Assembly: GCF_000160695.1 (NCBI RefSeq)
Contig: NZ_GG694008.1
Coordinates: 304,902-368,901 of the forward strand
Length of the DNA stretch: 64,000 nt
Direction: 5' to 3'
DNA from: Centipeda flueggei ATCC 43531
Lineage (GTDB): Bacteria > Bacillota > Negativicutes > Selenomonadales > Selenomonadaceae
Shown here: piece after piece, positions 26,258-35,013 of the stretch
How positions within the stretch are numbered: position 1 is the stretch's first letter
Layout: each line of letters opens with the position of its first letter
Position numbers and translations under genes: made by a program
Notes under the pieces: model-generated
What the model was told of the DNA's origin: nothing
Databases searched by the model: none
What the model saw: only the letters and a program-made list of their open reading frames with translations

Positions 26258-27499
26258 TCAACGTTTGATCAAGATCACACTGCCCTTTGTGATCGAAACG
26301 AGTTCCGTCTCCATGCCGATCCGATTGATGCTGTCGGCATAGATACTGTCATCGTCCGGCACTTTACGCGCCGCAATACGTGCGATCCGCGCACACACCT
26401 CATAAGCATCCAATGGGCAGTCACGATACATATCCTCAAACAGTTCCGGATTCAGCGACGTTTCCAAATCCTCCAGTATGTAGACACCGCCGCGCGGCAA
26501 TACATCAAATAGGGTAAAGAGCGCCAGTAGCTGGTGGCTCACGATATGGGACGCATCATCGACGATGATCCGGGGGTGAATCTCTCTCAGCATTGATACC
26601 TGAGCGGCATCCGAAAGATCTGCCTGGATAATGTGGATGCGTTCATCCTCATACTGTCTGCACGATGCCTCAATATCTACCCCAAAGATCTCTGCACGCG
26701 GGAAATACTCCTGCCACATCCGTACACTGGAGCCGTTGAACACCCCGAGTTCAAGAAGGCGAATCGGTTGGGTACGGAATTTCTCCAGAAAAAATGCGTA
26801 CTTATCCAGATAGTTATGCATCATACTGCATTTATCCGTACGATATTTGATTCCGATGGCATCCAAAACTGAGGATGGGTTGAAATACCCCTGCGGCACG
26901 TTGTCTCCGACTTCGATGCGCTTGCCTTCCCTCGTATGAAATAAGAAACTCTTCGACGCTGCTGCCTGCTCCACGCGCGTCAAAAGTGCACAGACGATGC
27001 CATATGCCTCATCGACAGCGCTCATTTCAACAGCACAGCGGTCAAACAGCCCCGTCAGTGAATCTGCTTCATAACGCCATATATCCTCATATGCATTCAA
27101 GCTCACCCGAGAGGAGACATCATGTGGGGTTCGTGCCGTCACGAGTATTTTCCCGCCCACATGACAGATCTCCTGCAGCTGTCGAACGCCCTCACGAATA
27201 TCCCGCGTTGTTTCCATCCCGCTGAGGACAATAATTAGGTCGTAGGTCAATGAACCAACGGCTTCTTTCACATCCGTGAGATCACAGTACGAATCTGAGA
27301 TGCCGGGGTTAAACAAAACAACATGATCGCATTGTGCCGCCCCCGCATGCATGAGCCGATCCTTGAGTTTCATGGCGTAAGCAGCTCCGTCGGAGTAAAT
27401 CTCTCCGATAGTGAGGCAGTTTTTACCCACGATATCCTGTTCTTGAAATACCCCTTGCCCCCATAAGTATTCCACAAATATTTCTTCACGTGACGGCAT
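26258..27499 (-). CDS. Two-domain class I SAM-dependent methyltransferase
   Basis: A cytoplasmic protein of 413 residues with two Rossmann-like halves. The N-terminal half (about 1-190) has strands like CDHVVLFNPG and DLIIVLSGME, and GGKILVTART, but no clear G-x-G SAM loop. The C-terminal half begins GIKYRTDKCSMMHNYLDKY and has the motif I sequence LLELGVFNGSSVRMW, an acidic motif II (IFGVDIE) and VDDASHI. This C-terminal type resembles the CmcI/macrocin and demethylrhamnosyl O-methyltransferase families that act on sugars or natural products. The ATG at 27499 is preferred because AAGGGAG lies 9 nt upstream; an in-frame ATG at 27607 lacks a ribosome site. No glycosylation or biosynthetic cluster lies beside it. 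Confidence 0.75.
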   Translation of the reverse strand: MPSREEIFVEYLWGQGVFQEQDIVGKNCLTIGEIYSDGAAYAMKLKDRLMHAGAAQCDHVVLFNPGISDSYCDLTDVKEAVGSLTYDLIIVLSGMETTRDIREGVRQLQEICHVGGKILVTARTPHDVSSRVSLNAYEDIWRYEADSLTGLFDRCAVEMSAVDEAYGIVCALLTRVEQAAASKSFLFHTREGKRIEVGDNVPQGYFNPSSVLDAIGIKYRTDKCSMMHNYLDKYAFFLEKFRTQPIRLLELGVFNGSSVRMWQEYFPRAEIFGVDIEASCRQYEDERIHIIQADLSDAAQVSMLREIHPRIIVDDASHIVSHQLLALFTLFDVLPRGGVYILEDLETSLNPELFEDMYRDCPLDAYEVCARIARIAARKVPDDDSIYADSINRIGMETELVSITKGSVILIKR

Positions 27500-27665
27500 A
27501 ACCAATCGCTCCCTTATATAGAGAAATCTCTGATCAATTAATTGTACCGTAGAAAATAGATCCTGACAAGTGTCTTCCAAAACTGAGAGCTCCCCAGATG
27601 GCATCATCTATGTTATAATACTCTCAAACGATTACAGCAACTCACACAGCAACAGGAGCTTGCCC

Positions 27666-28517
27666 ATGGCACATAGACTCTCCCGCATGCTCGCCGCTTT
27701 GCTGACGGCGTGCACATCCCTCCTCTCAGGCTGTTCGTTCCTCGTAACGACGGAGCACGGCGCGCCCTATACACCGGATGATGTCATCGGATTGCTGGAG
27801 GAGAAATTCGCCGACTACGGGCCGCACATCGTTCTGCAGTCGGCGGAGACAGAGAAGCCCGCCCCCATGCAGCGGAACACATACGTGCTGTATGACGAGG
27901 CGAATGACTTCACCTTTTCCTGCACGGCCTATGTCCGCCACTGTACCCTCCCCGTTCCGCAGCCGTTCGCACAGCGCGCCGCAGATGCCGACCACGCCTA
28001 TGCCGCAGCGTACGCCATTCATCTGAATCCACGCATCGGAGAAGTCGCTGCGCAGCACGGACTGTATGCAGCGACAACGGAGGAGGCCGCAGCACTGAGG
28101 GACAGCAAGGTGAAACGCCCGGCAGGAACGAATGACGAAGTGTCTCTCTTCAGGGGCGGAGATTTTATCTTTGCCGACGAGGATACGAGACCGGAGGAGA
28201 TGGTCTATGCGCTCCGCGAGATTCACCATCTCTACGCTCCGAAGGGAAAGGGCGCCGTGCCGTCCGCACTCCACGGCCGGGATATTACATTCTACTACCT
28301 GCCGAAGGCAGAGACGGATCGGACCAAGGCGATTGAGCTGACCTTCTTCACGCTGTGGAGCGACGACTGGAAGGGTACGCTGGCCAACAAGCTCCATCAT
28401 CAGGGTGACAAGTACGACACGGCCGCCATGGAGAAAGAGCTCGCGAATAATTTTTCCTCCATGCTGCACTCTGCGCGCGCAGACGCGCGATGGAAGAAGG
28501 TGAAGAAAGATGCCTGA
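27666..28517 (+). CDS. Uncharacterised lipoprotein
   Basis: A 283-residue lipoprotein of unknown function. The signal peptide ends in the lipobox LLSGC (Cys about residue 22). The body is soluble, alpha/beta-like and mildly charged, with no recognisable domain. The start at 27666 follows CAGGAG by 7 nt; an upstream in-frame ATG at 27570 would bury the signal peptide. Its last codons overlap the next gene by 8 nt, so the two products are probably used together. Confidence 0.8.
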   Translation: MAHRLSRMLAALLTACTSLLSGCSFLVTTEHGAPYTPDDVIGLLEEKFADYGPHIVLQSAETEKPAPMQRNTYVLYDEANDFTFSCTAYVRHCTLPVPQPFAQRAADADHAYAAAYAIHLNPRIGEVAAQHGLYAATTEEAAALRDSKVKRPAGTNDEVSLFRGGDFIFADEDTRPEEMVYALREIHHLYAPKGKGAVPSALHGRDITFYYLPKAETDRTKAIELTFFTLWSDDWKGTLANKLHHQGDKYDTAAMEKELANNFSSMLHSARADARWKKVKKDA

Positions 28518-28896
28518 CGCACCGAAAAATACCGTACCGCGTCAATCGCAAAAAACGCTGTCATGGTGGCAGAAAATCCTGCTTGCCGTCTTTGGCGCAT
28601 ATCTCGCCGAAAAACTCTTCGGCATCCTCATCCCATCTCTGCCCCATGCCAGTATCCCGTCCACGCCGCGCGATACGACATCGACGGGCGACACCTATGA
28701 CAACGAGCTGCCGTACCGCCGCGAATACGAAGAGGATGAGGAGGATCAGAGGGACACACCGGACGAGGATGCGTATGCCGATACCTACGGCGGCAGCGCC
28801 CCGTACGGCGGGCAATACGGCGAGGACGAGGACATCCTCCACAATGACTGGCACGACTACGGCGAGGGGTATGACGACGATTATTTCGACGACTGA
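28510..28896 (+). CDS. Small membrane protein with an extremely acidic tail
   Basis: A 128-residue protein. Residues about 19-42 (WWQKILLAVFGAYLAEKLFG) form one membrane segment. The C-terminal 75 residues are packed with Asp, Glu, Gly and Tyr (EEDEEDQRDT, YGEGYDDDYFDD) and almost free of Lys. It overlaps the lipoprotein gene by 8 nt. No family was recognised. The disordered acidic tail could bind cations or a basic partner; that is inference. Confidence 0.7.
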   Translation: MPDAPKNTVPRQSQKTLSWWQKILLAVFGAYLAEKLFGILIPSLPHASIPSTPRDTTSTGDTYDNELPYRREYEEDEEDQRDTPDEDAYADTYGGSAPYGGQYGEDEDILHNDWHDYGEGYDDDYFDD

Positions 28897-28953
28897 GACG
28901 CTCAGCCGCGTCAGATGTGTAGCTGCCAGTGCGTATGCGAAAGGAGTATTTTT

Positions 28954-29325
28954 ATGCCCACAGAGGTAACAAATGATTTTGAGACGCGTCGCTATCGTCT
29001 CTCCGACATCATGACATCGGGCGATACGGCAACGCGCACACCGATCTACGGGACAGCATCGACAAGCGGCGTCGTCTGGGTGCTGAAGCCCGGGCAGGAG
29101 ATCAAGCCGCACGGGCACGCGAAAGCGGACGATATATGGATCTGCATCCAAGGAGAAGGTGTCTTTTATCCTGCGCCCGGAGAGGAACGCCCCATCACAG
29201 TGGGCGACGTCATTGTCTCAGCGAAGGGGATGTGCCACGGCATGAAGAATACGGGAACGGAGGACTTCATCTTCGTCGGTATCCTCGCCCCTGTTCCCGC
29301 GGACTTCTTCGCGATTGAGCCATAA
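28954..29325 (+). CDS. Small cupin-domain protein
   Basis: A 123-residue single-cupin protein. The metal-binding first motif is PHGHAKADDIWICIQGEGVF (H-x-H...E pattern) and the second is GMCHGMKNTGTEDF, with a conserved Gly-rich turn between. Cupins of this size are sensors, isomerases or dioxygenases and cannot be assigned from sequence. AAAGGAG lies 7 nt before the ATG at 28954; an in-frame ATG at 28915 would add a Cys-rich stretch not typical of the fold. It lies 57 nt after the acidic membrane protein and is followed by a terminator. Confidence 0.8.
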   Translation: MPTEVTNDFETRRYRLSDIMTSGDTATRTPIYGTASTSGVVWVLKPGQEIKPHGHAKADDIWICIQGEGVFYPAPGEERPITVGDVIVSAKGMCHGMKNTGTEDFIFVGILAPVPADFFAIEP

Positions 29326-29374
29326 GGAACTGCCGCGCAGCAGTACGTTTGCTGCTGCGCAAAAATCACACGAG

Positions 29375-29415
29375 AAAAGCAGTCAACAAGACATCCATCT
29401 TGCTGACTGCTTTTT
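29375..29415. terminator. Terminator between the cupin and the ABC transporter
   Basis: AAAAGCAGTCA and its complement TGACTGCTTTT form a stem around 29375-29415, with an inner ACAAG/CTTG extension, followed by T-rich sequence. A second stem GCGCAGCAG/CTGCTGCGC lies just upstream (about 29335-29360). It probably works for both convergent transcripts. Confidence 0.75.
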
Positions 29416-29416
29416 C

Positions 29417-30181
29417 CTATATCAGTGCTGCCGGCTCATACTCCTCGGGCAGAATGCGGCGGAGGAAGCGGCGCGTGCGCTCCTCGCGCGGCGCGGTAAA
29501 GATCGACTTTGCACTCCCCTCCTCGACGATCACGCCGTCCGACATAAAGACGACGTGGGTCGCAACATCCTGTGCAAACTTCATCTCATGCGTCACGACG
29601 ATCATCGTCGTGCCCTCCTCGGCAAGCTGCTTCATCACGGAGAGCACCTCGCCGACGAGCTCGGGATCAAGCGCAGAGGTTGGTTCGTCAAAGAGGATCA
29701 CATCGGGCTTTGCGGCAACGGCGCGGGCGATGCCGACGCGCTGCTGCTGTCCGCCCGAGAGCTGTGCAGGATAGTAGTCGGCGCGCTCCGCCATCCCCAC
29801 GCGCCGCAGAGCATCCATGCCGATCTCCTTTGCCTCTGCCGCCGCCATGCCGCGCCCGACAGTGAGCCCGAGGGTCACATTCTCGAGGGCGGTCTTATTC
29901 GCGAAGAGGTTGTAGTTCTGAAAGACAAAGCCCGTCTTTTTCCGCACAGCGGCAATCTCGCTCTTGGAGGCATCCACGAGGGAAAGCTGCGTCCCATGGA
30001 AGTCCATCGTCCCGCCATCGGCACGCTCGAGGAAGTTGAGACAGCGCAGGAATGTTGTCTTACCCGAGCCGCTCGGCCCGAGGATGACAACCACATCCCC
30101 CTTGTCCACGTTGAGGCTCACATCCTTCAGAACCTCGGTCTCTGCGAAACTCTTGCGTACGTTCTGTACTCCGAATAACAT
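29417..30181 (-). CDS. Polar amino acid ABC transporter ATPase
   Basis: The ATPase of a PAAT-type importer, 254 residues. Walker A is GPSGSGKTT near 33, the signature is [16 protein letters not shown], Walker B is [20 protein letters not shown], and the H-loop is VVTHEMKFA, all in the GlnQ/TcyC arrangement. The start at 30181 follows AGGAGG closely; longer in-frame starts run into the permease gene. It is the last gene of the operon UroD-like, binding protein, permease, permease, ATPase. Confidence 0.95.
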   Translation of the reverse strand: MLFGVQNVRKSFAETEVLKDVSLNVDKGDVVVILGPSGSGKTTFLRCLNFLERADGGTMDFHGTQLSLVDASKSEIAAVRKKTGFVFQNYNLFANKTALENVTLGLTVGRGMAAAEAKEIGMDALRRVGMAERADYYPAQLSGGQQQRVGIARAVAAKPDVILFDEPTSALDPELVGEVLSVMKQLAEEGTTMIVVTHEMKFAQDVATHVVFMSDGVIVEEGSAKSIFTAPREERTRRFLRRILPEEYEPAALI

Positions 30182-30191
30182 ACTGCACCTC

Positions 30192-30890
30192 CTAGCGGAA
30201 CGCTCCGACACGCCGCTCCGCCGCCGCAAAGAGCAGCTGGACGATCGTGCAGAGGATGAGATAGACGATGAATACGTCGAGATACGCCTCGATGTAGTTA
30301 TAGCCATAGGACGCGGCGACCTTGCCGACCGCCATGATATCCTTGACTGTCATGAGGAAGGCGAGCGACGTTCCCTTGATGAGGTTGACCGTGATGTTCG
30401 CGATGCTCGGCAGTGCCACGACAAGGGCCTGCGGGAGAATCACGTGCAGGTAGGTCTCTGCCTCGCTCAGCCCGCACACGGCTCCCGCTTCGAGCTGCCC
30501 CTTGGGGATGGCGAGCAGTGCCGAGCGAAATACCTCCGTGAGGAGAGCGACGGTGTTGAGCGTAAAGATAAAGACGGCATACCAGAACGGATCGACCGCC
30601 TCGAATACGTTGAAGCTGCTCCCCGCTGCCTTGACGAGCAGATTCAGCAGGCTCGGCAGAAGACTGTAGAGGAGAAGAATCTGGAGGACGAGCGGCGTGC
30701 CGCGCACAAAGGAAACGTATAAGCGCGCGATCGTCCCGCCCACACGATGCCCGCGCACGCGCAGGACGGCAAAGCAGAATGCAGGGGGCGCCGCGAGAAC
30801 GAGCGAGAGCGCTGTGAGCGAGAGGGTCACGCCCGCGCCCTGCCAGATGAGCAGGAAGGTTTCCTGCATAAAGTCAAGATCCAGTTCCAA
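30192..30890 (-). CDS. Polar amino acid ABC transporter permease (second)
   Basis: An inner-membrane permease of the HisM/GlnP type, 232 residues, with about five membrane segments and the EAA loop [23 protein letters not shown] is the start, with GGAGGG 7 nt upstream, and it overlaps the end of the first permease by 17 nt. The pair forms a heterodimeric channel with the neighbouring permease. Confidence 0.93.
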   Translation of the reverse strand: MELDLDFMQETFLLIWQGAGVTLSLTALSLVLAAPPAFCFAVLRVRGHRVGGTIARLYVSFVRGTPLVLQILLLYSLLPSLLNLLVKAAGSSFNVFEAVDPFWYAVFIFTLNTVALLTEVFRSALLAIPKGQLEAGAVCGLSEAETYLHVILPQALVVALPSIANITVNLIKGTSLAFLMTVKDIMAVGKVAASYGYNYIEAYLDVFIVYLILCTIVQLLFAAAERRVGAFR

Positions 30891-31638
30891 CGGCGTTCCC
30901 TCCCTTCAGTCCATTTCGCAGTGTCTTAGGCGCAGTGCGCAGCCCCGTGCCTTGGTCGAGACGATGCTCTGCCCACGCGAAGCCCTGCTCGATGAGCAGG
31001 ACGAGCACCCAGTAGATCAGCATGGCGCTGAGATAGACCTCAACGCCGTACGCGCCGTAGTTCTGCGCGATGATGAGGCTGCCGCGCCCGATGAGGTCGA
31101 TCAGCCCAATGGTATAAGCGAGCGACGCCTCCTTCAGGAGATTGATGGTCGAATTGCCGAAGTTTGGCAGGGCGATGAGCGCCGCCTGTCCGAGCATGAC
31201 ATGGCAGAATGCCTGCCACGGCGAGAGCCCAGCACTCACCGCCGCCTCATACTGCCCGCGCGGAACCGCCGTATAGGCAGCGCGGAACACCTCCGAAATG
31301 TATGCGCCGAACAGCAGCGTAAAGGTGACGACGGCAAAAACGGCGCGGTGCATCGCATTCATATCATAGTCAAAAAGCGCAAAGACGAGCTTCGGCGCAC
31401 CGTAGAAGACGATGAACAGCAGAACGATGGGCGGCGTACAGCGCATCACATACACATAGGCGAGAGAACATACGCGCAGCACGCGGCTGCCGCTGAGATT
31501 CGCCCATGCCAGCAGTCCGCCGAGCAGGGATCCGATGACGATGCTGAGGCCGGCAACGAGCAATGTAACGTCAAGATAGGAGAGGAGATCGGGCAGAAAC
31601 TGAACGATCTGCCCGAAGTCAAAGACACGTGTTTCCAT
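30874..31638 (-). CDS. Polar amino acid ABC transporter permease (first)
   Basis: An inner-membrane permease of 254 residues. The EAA motif is RGQYEAAVSAGLSPWQAFCH, followed by LPNFGNSTINLLKEASLAYTIG, characteristic of cystine/polar amino acid permeases. About five membrane segments are visible. It lies 23 nt after the binding-protein gene. Confidence 0.93.
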   Translation of the reverse strand: METRVFDFGQIVQFLPDLLSYLDVTLLVAGLSIVIGSLLGGLLAWANLSGSRVLRVCSLAYVYVMRCTPPIVLLFIVFYGAPKLVFALFDYDMNAMHRAVFAVVTFTLLFGAYISEVFRAAYTAVPRGQYEAAVSAGLSPWQAFCHVMLGQAALIALPNFGNSTINLLKEASLAYTIGLIDLIGRGSLIIAQNYGAYGVEVYLSAMLIYWVLVLLIEQGFAWAEHRLDQGTGLRTAPKTLRNGLKGGNAVGTGS

Positions 31639-31661
31639 CGAATGCCGTCCTCCTCATTGGC

Positions 31662-32522
31662 TTACTTCAGGTAATCGGAAAGGCTCTCACCGAAGTACTT
31701 CTGCTCGAGCTCCGCGATTTTTCCCTCGGCGCGCAGCTCCTCAATCGCCTTGTCGTAGTCGTCCGCAAACGCCTGCTCCTTCTTGTTGAAGATCGGATAG
31801 GTCGGGATGCCCTTGTAGCGGACGTATGCCATCTTATCATCGAACTGATGATACGGCGCGTCTTCCTTCGCGATGTTGTTCTTGTAGCTCAGCTCAACAT
31901 CGAGGTAGCCGTCATAGCGCCCCTCGAGCACCCAGCTGTACGCATCCGCCACCTGGAATGCCTCCGAGGACGTCAGCTTGATCTGGTTATCGGGGTTCTC
32001 CTTGTTGTACTCGTCGATGACCATATAGCGCGCATCCTGCGGAGCGATCGGGACGAGCTTGCCGCTGAACTGGGCAAAGGTCTTTAGATCCTTGATCTTG
32101 TCTGCCGTATCCTTGCGGATCGCAAGGCCGATCACGCTCGCGCCGATGTTGTTCTTCGGGAACACATACTTCTTCTTGCGCGCATCCGTGATCCAGATGC
32201 CCTTGGTGCCGACGGTGTACTTCCCGGACTCAACGCCGATTAGAAGATCGTCGTCCGAGGTCGGAACGAATTTGAACTCATATTGCGGCAGCTTCTTCGC
32301 CACTTCCTTCATGACGGCAACTTCGAATCCGTCGGATTCCCCCTGCTCGTTTACATAGTCGTAGGGGACGTAATAATTCGTATGGGCGACGGTGACGATC
32401 TTCTTGCCGTCTACCGACTTCGCGCTGTCCGCTCCGCTCTTGCCGCAGCCTGCCAGCCCTGCCGCAAGTGCTGCGGCGAGAAGCCCCGCGAGCGCCGTCT
32501 TCGTGATTTTCTTCAGATTCAT
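31662..32522 (-). CDS. Amino-acid-type solute-binding lipoprotein
   Basis: A 286-residue family 3 solute-binding protein. Its signal peptide ends in the lipobox LAGC (Cys26). The mature part starts with TNYYVPYDYVNEQGESDGFEVAV, the ligand pocket style of cystine and polar amino acid binding proteins. With the adjacent permeases and ATPase it makes a complete importer. Neighbouring sulfur amino acid genes hint at a sulfur-containing substrate, but the sequence alone does not prove it. Confidence 0.92.
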   Translation of the reverse strand: MNLKKITKTALAGLLAAALAAGLAGCGKSGADSAKSVDGKKIVTVAHTNYYVPYDYVNEQGESDGFEVAVMKEVAKKLPQYEFKFVPTSDDDLLIGVESGKYTVGTKGIWITDARKKKYVFPKNNIGASVIGLAIRKDTADKIKDLKTFAQFSGKLVPIAPQDARYMVIDEYNKENPDNQIKLTSSEAFQVADAYSWVLEGRYDGYLDVELSYKNNIAKEDAPYHQFDDKMAYVRYKGIPTYPIFNKKEQAFADDYDKAIEELRAEGKIAELEQKYFGESLSDYLK

Positions 32523-32536
32523 GTCATGCTCTCCTT

Positions 32537-33544
32537 TTATCGCGAGCCTGCCGCATCGCGTACCCAGTCAAAATGCTTCCAGTCAATGTCGCGCGGCACG
32601 GTGCAGTCCGCCCCGAGCAGGATTCCTGTGCGCCCTGCCGCATCGAGAATGCGCTGCGTCTCCGACGTAATCTCCTCCTGCGTGCCGCGATAGAGCACAT
32701 CCGATGCGAGATTACCGAATCCGCCGAGCAGAGCGTGCTGCGGGAAAATCTTTCGGCCCTCCTCAAGGGGTACTCCCTCGACGACCGCCGCCCAGTTGAT
32801 CGTCTTGACATCGTAGTCACGATACCAGTCCAGCGCGTTGCGGTGTCCCGCATAGCCGCAGATATGGAGGATGTTGTAGCTGCTCGCGGCGTTTGCCGCG
32901 CGCAGAATCTCCTTTTCTCCGGGGGCGAATACCTCCTCGTAGACCGCACGGCTCGCCCCCTCGCCGATGAGGTTCTGCAGGCTGAAGTAGATGCCCGTCA
33001 CCCCCGCCTCGGCGATGATGCGGCGCGCCAGCTTCGCGAGATCGCCGGAGATGACATCGAACGCCGCGCGCACCGCTGCGGCGTCCTCGCGGACGAGCTG
33101 CGCGAGGAATGCCTCATCCTCAGCAAGTGTCCCGGGCTGCATGAATTTCACCGTTGTGCCCGCACAGAAGAGATTGTAGAATGTGGCGACCTCGTTCCCG
33201 TACCGCTTCGTGATCTCCTTCGCATAGGCGATCTGCCGCGTAAAGAAGGGGTGGTCGTCGGGCAGCGGCTGCACCTTTGCCAGTTCCTTTGCCGTGCGTG
33301 CGGTCTGCACGACGGGATTCGGATAGGAGAAGAACCCGTCCGTCATGATCTTTACGAAGTCCGGCTGAAAGCCATCGATATAGCGCAGTTCCCCATCCAA
33401 AAGCGTCTGCTCGAGACGCGGGTCAGCATAGGCATCGGCGTGAATCTCATCCGCGAGAAAGTGGAACCAGAACCCTGACGGGACGCGTTCCACTTCCCTG
33501 CGGTCCATTGCGCTGAGGACGAGTTCCTTTTTTGACTGTGCCAT
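32537..33544 (-). CDS. UroD/MtaA-family zinc methyltransferase-like protein
   Basis: A 335-residue TIM-barrel protein of the uroporphyrinogen decarboxylase superfamily. It keeps the zinc ligands of the corrinoid methyltransferase branch, H227-x-C229 (LHICGY) and C314 (LLGADCTVP), rather than the decarboxylase active site. Enzymes of this branch (MtaA, MtbA, CmuA) move methyl groups between a corrinoid protein and a thiol. It is the first gene of the importer operon and is divergent from two PLP sulfur enzymes, which suggests handling of a methylated or sulfur-bearing compound. No corrinoid protein is encoded nearby. GGAGG precedes the ATG by 7 nt. Confidence 0.75.
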   Translation of the reverse strand: MAQSKKELVLSAMDRREVERVPSGFWFHFLADEIHADAYADPRLEQTLLDGELRYIDGFQPDFVKIMTDGFFSYPNPVVQTARTAKELAKVQPLPDDHPFFTRQIAYAKEITKRYGNEVATFYNLFCAGTTVKFMQPGTLAEDEAFLAQLVREDAAAVRAAFDVISGDLAKLARRIIAEAGVTGIYFSLQNLIGEGASRAVYEEVFAPGEKEILRAANAASSYNILHICGYAGHRNALDWYRDYDVKTINWAAVVEGVPLEEGRKIFPQHALLGGFGNLASDVLYRGTQEEITSETQRILDAAGRTGILLGADCTVPRDIDWKHFDWVRDAAGSR

Positions 33545-33561
33545 TGTATTTCCTCCATAAC

Positions 33562-33580
33562 TATGTTTGCATATATGTTT
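33562..33580. promoter_or_regulatory. Paired TATGTTT motifs downstream of the importer-operon promoter
   Basis: TATGTTT occurs at 33562-33568 and 33574-33580, about 20-35 nt past the -10 box of the UroD-like gene. A further copy is at 33628-33634, and GATGTTT (33667-33673) overlaps the metB-like -10 box. The same heptamer forms an inverted pair at the cysK promoter, so it is a candidate common operator. Confidence 0.4.
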
Positions 33581-33597
33581 TCCTGTTCGATGCTGCT

Positions 33598-33626
33598 ATC
33601 TTACACGCAAGTATCATAGTTGTCAA
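33598..33626 (-). promoter_or_regulatory. Strong sigma-70 promoter of the importer operon
   Basis: On the minus strand TTGACA (33621-33626) and TAAGAT (33598-33603) are 17 bp apart, giving a leader of about 50 nt before the UroD-like gene. Confidence 0.75.
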
Positions 33627-33648
33627 GTATGTTTTATATATTTTTTGA

Positions 33649-33678
33649 TTGACAAAGTATCCTGGCGATGTTTATAAT
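33649..33678 (+). promoter_or_regulatory. Consensus sigma-70 promoter of the metB-like gene
   Basis: Consensus TTGACA (33649-33654) and TATAAT (33673-33678) are 18 bp apart. The leader of about 97 nt can fold a CTGCG/CGCAG plus GGGC/GCCC hairpin (about 33697-33744). No known riboswitch was recognised there. Confidence 0.8.
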
Positions 33679-33781
33679 GAAACGACCACAACGGTTCTGC
33701 GATGCAGCGGGCTGGGCGTGACTGTCCATGCCCCGTCTGCGCAGGACATAAACGATACAGGGAACTATGGGAGGAAATACA

Positions 33782-34933
33782 ATGAAGGATTACACTGCTG
33801 AGGTGCATGGCTGTCACGAGTTCGACGCGACGGGCGCACTCACCACGCCCGTCTATCTCTCGGCGACATTTCGCCATCCCGCATTCCGTCAGAGCACGGG
33901 CTACGACTACAGCCGCGTTGCGAATCCGACCCGCAGCGACTTTGAGAAGGCAATTGCCCTCCTTGAGGGCGGCAAACGCGCATGGGCGCTCTCCTCGGGC
34001 ATGGCAGCGATCAATCTCGTCTTTGCCCTCTGCGCTCCCGGTGACCACGTGCTCCTGCCCGAGGATCTCTACGGCGGGACGGTACGTCTCGCGAACGACA
34101 TCTACAGCCGCTACGGCATCGACTTTGAGTACATCGATATGCGCGATACGTCGCTGGTCGAGGCCAAGATGCGTGATACGACGAAAATGATCTTCATTGA
34201 GACGCCCTCCAACCCGATGATGTTCATCACGGACATCCGCGCATTCGCCGCTGTCGCTCATGAGCACGGCTCACTCCTCGTCGCGGACAATACATTCCTC
34301 TCACCGCACGCACAGAAGCCGCTTGCGCTCGGTGCAGACATCGTCGTCGAGAGCGCGACCAAGTATCTCTGCGGGCACAACGACGTGATCTGCGGCACAC
34401 TCGCAGTGAGGGACGCGGACTCCGACCTCGCACAGCGGATTGAGCTGCTCGTGAAGTCCGAGGGTCCGAATCTCTCCCCCATGGATTCATGGCTCATGCT
34501 GCGCAGCCTCAAGACACTCGGCGTGCGCGTCGAACGCCATGCGGAGAATGCGCGTGCCATCGCAGCGTGGCTGCTCACCCGCCCCGAGGTCACGGAGGTC
34601 TACTACCCGGGGCTCGCAGACCATCCCGGACGCGCCCTGCATGAGAGTCAGAGCACGGGCTATGGCGGCATGATTTCGTTCAAGGTCAAGACCTCCGCCA
34701 TCGCACAGAATGTCCTCGCACATCTGCGCCTGATCGCGTTTGCCGAGAGTCTCGGCGGCGTCGAGAGTCTGCTGACCTACCCGCTCGTGCAGACGCACGC
34801 AGAGATGCCCCGCGAACTCATCGCGCGCACAGGGCTCGACGACCGCCTCCTGCGCCTCTCCGTCGGCCTGGAGGACGTGGAGGATCTGAAGGAAGATCTG
34901 GCGCAGGCACTGGAGAAGGCAGCACGGGCGTAG
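33782..34933 (+). CDS. Cys/Met-metabolism PLP enzyme (cystathionine gamma-synthase/lyase type)
   Basis: A 383-residue fold-type I PLP enzyme of the trans-sulfuration family. K194 in ESATKYLCGHND binds PLP; YSRVANPT and SSGMAAI are the usual substrate and phosphate-cradle segments. Members make cystathionine from O-acyl-homoserine (MetB), split it (MetC/MccB), or fix sulfide (MetY), and these cannot be told apart here; the length of 383 fits MetB/MccB better than MetY (about 430). The ATG at 33782 follows GGAGG by 7 nt. It shares a transcript with the malY-like gene, 80 nt downstream. Confidence 0.9.
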   Translation: MKDYTAEVHGCHEFDATGALTTPVYLSATFRHPAFRQSTGYDYSRVANPTRSDFEKAIALLEGGKRAWALSSGMAAINLVFALCAPGDHVLLPEDLYGGTVRLANDIYSRYGIDFEYIDMRDTSLVEAKMRDTTKMIFIETPSNPMMFITDIRAFAAVAHEHGSLLVADNTFLSPHAQKPLALGADIVVESATKYLCGHNDVICGTLAVRDADSDLAQRIELLVKSEGPNLSPMDSWLMLRSLKTLGVRVERHAENARAIAAWLLTRPEVTEVYYPGLADHPGRALHESQSTGYGGMISFKVKTSAIAQNVLAHLRLIAFAESLGGVESLLTYPLVQTHAEMPRELIARTGLDDRLLRLSVGLEDVEDLKEDLAQALEKAARA

Positions 34934-35013
34934 CAGCAGGGTTTGGTTTTGGAAGGCACTATCCTCCCCACACCGTTCCCCTGTCTGCCCCAAAGAGGAA
35001 GGAAAAAAACATT

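Noticed and set aside
33685-33781. SAM or other sulfur riboswitch in the metB-like leader
   Set aside because: A GC hairpin is visible, but no conserved riboswitch core or terminator could be recognised.
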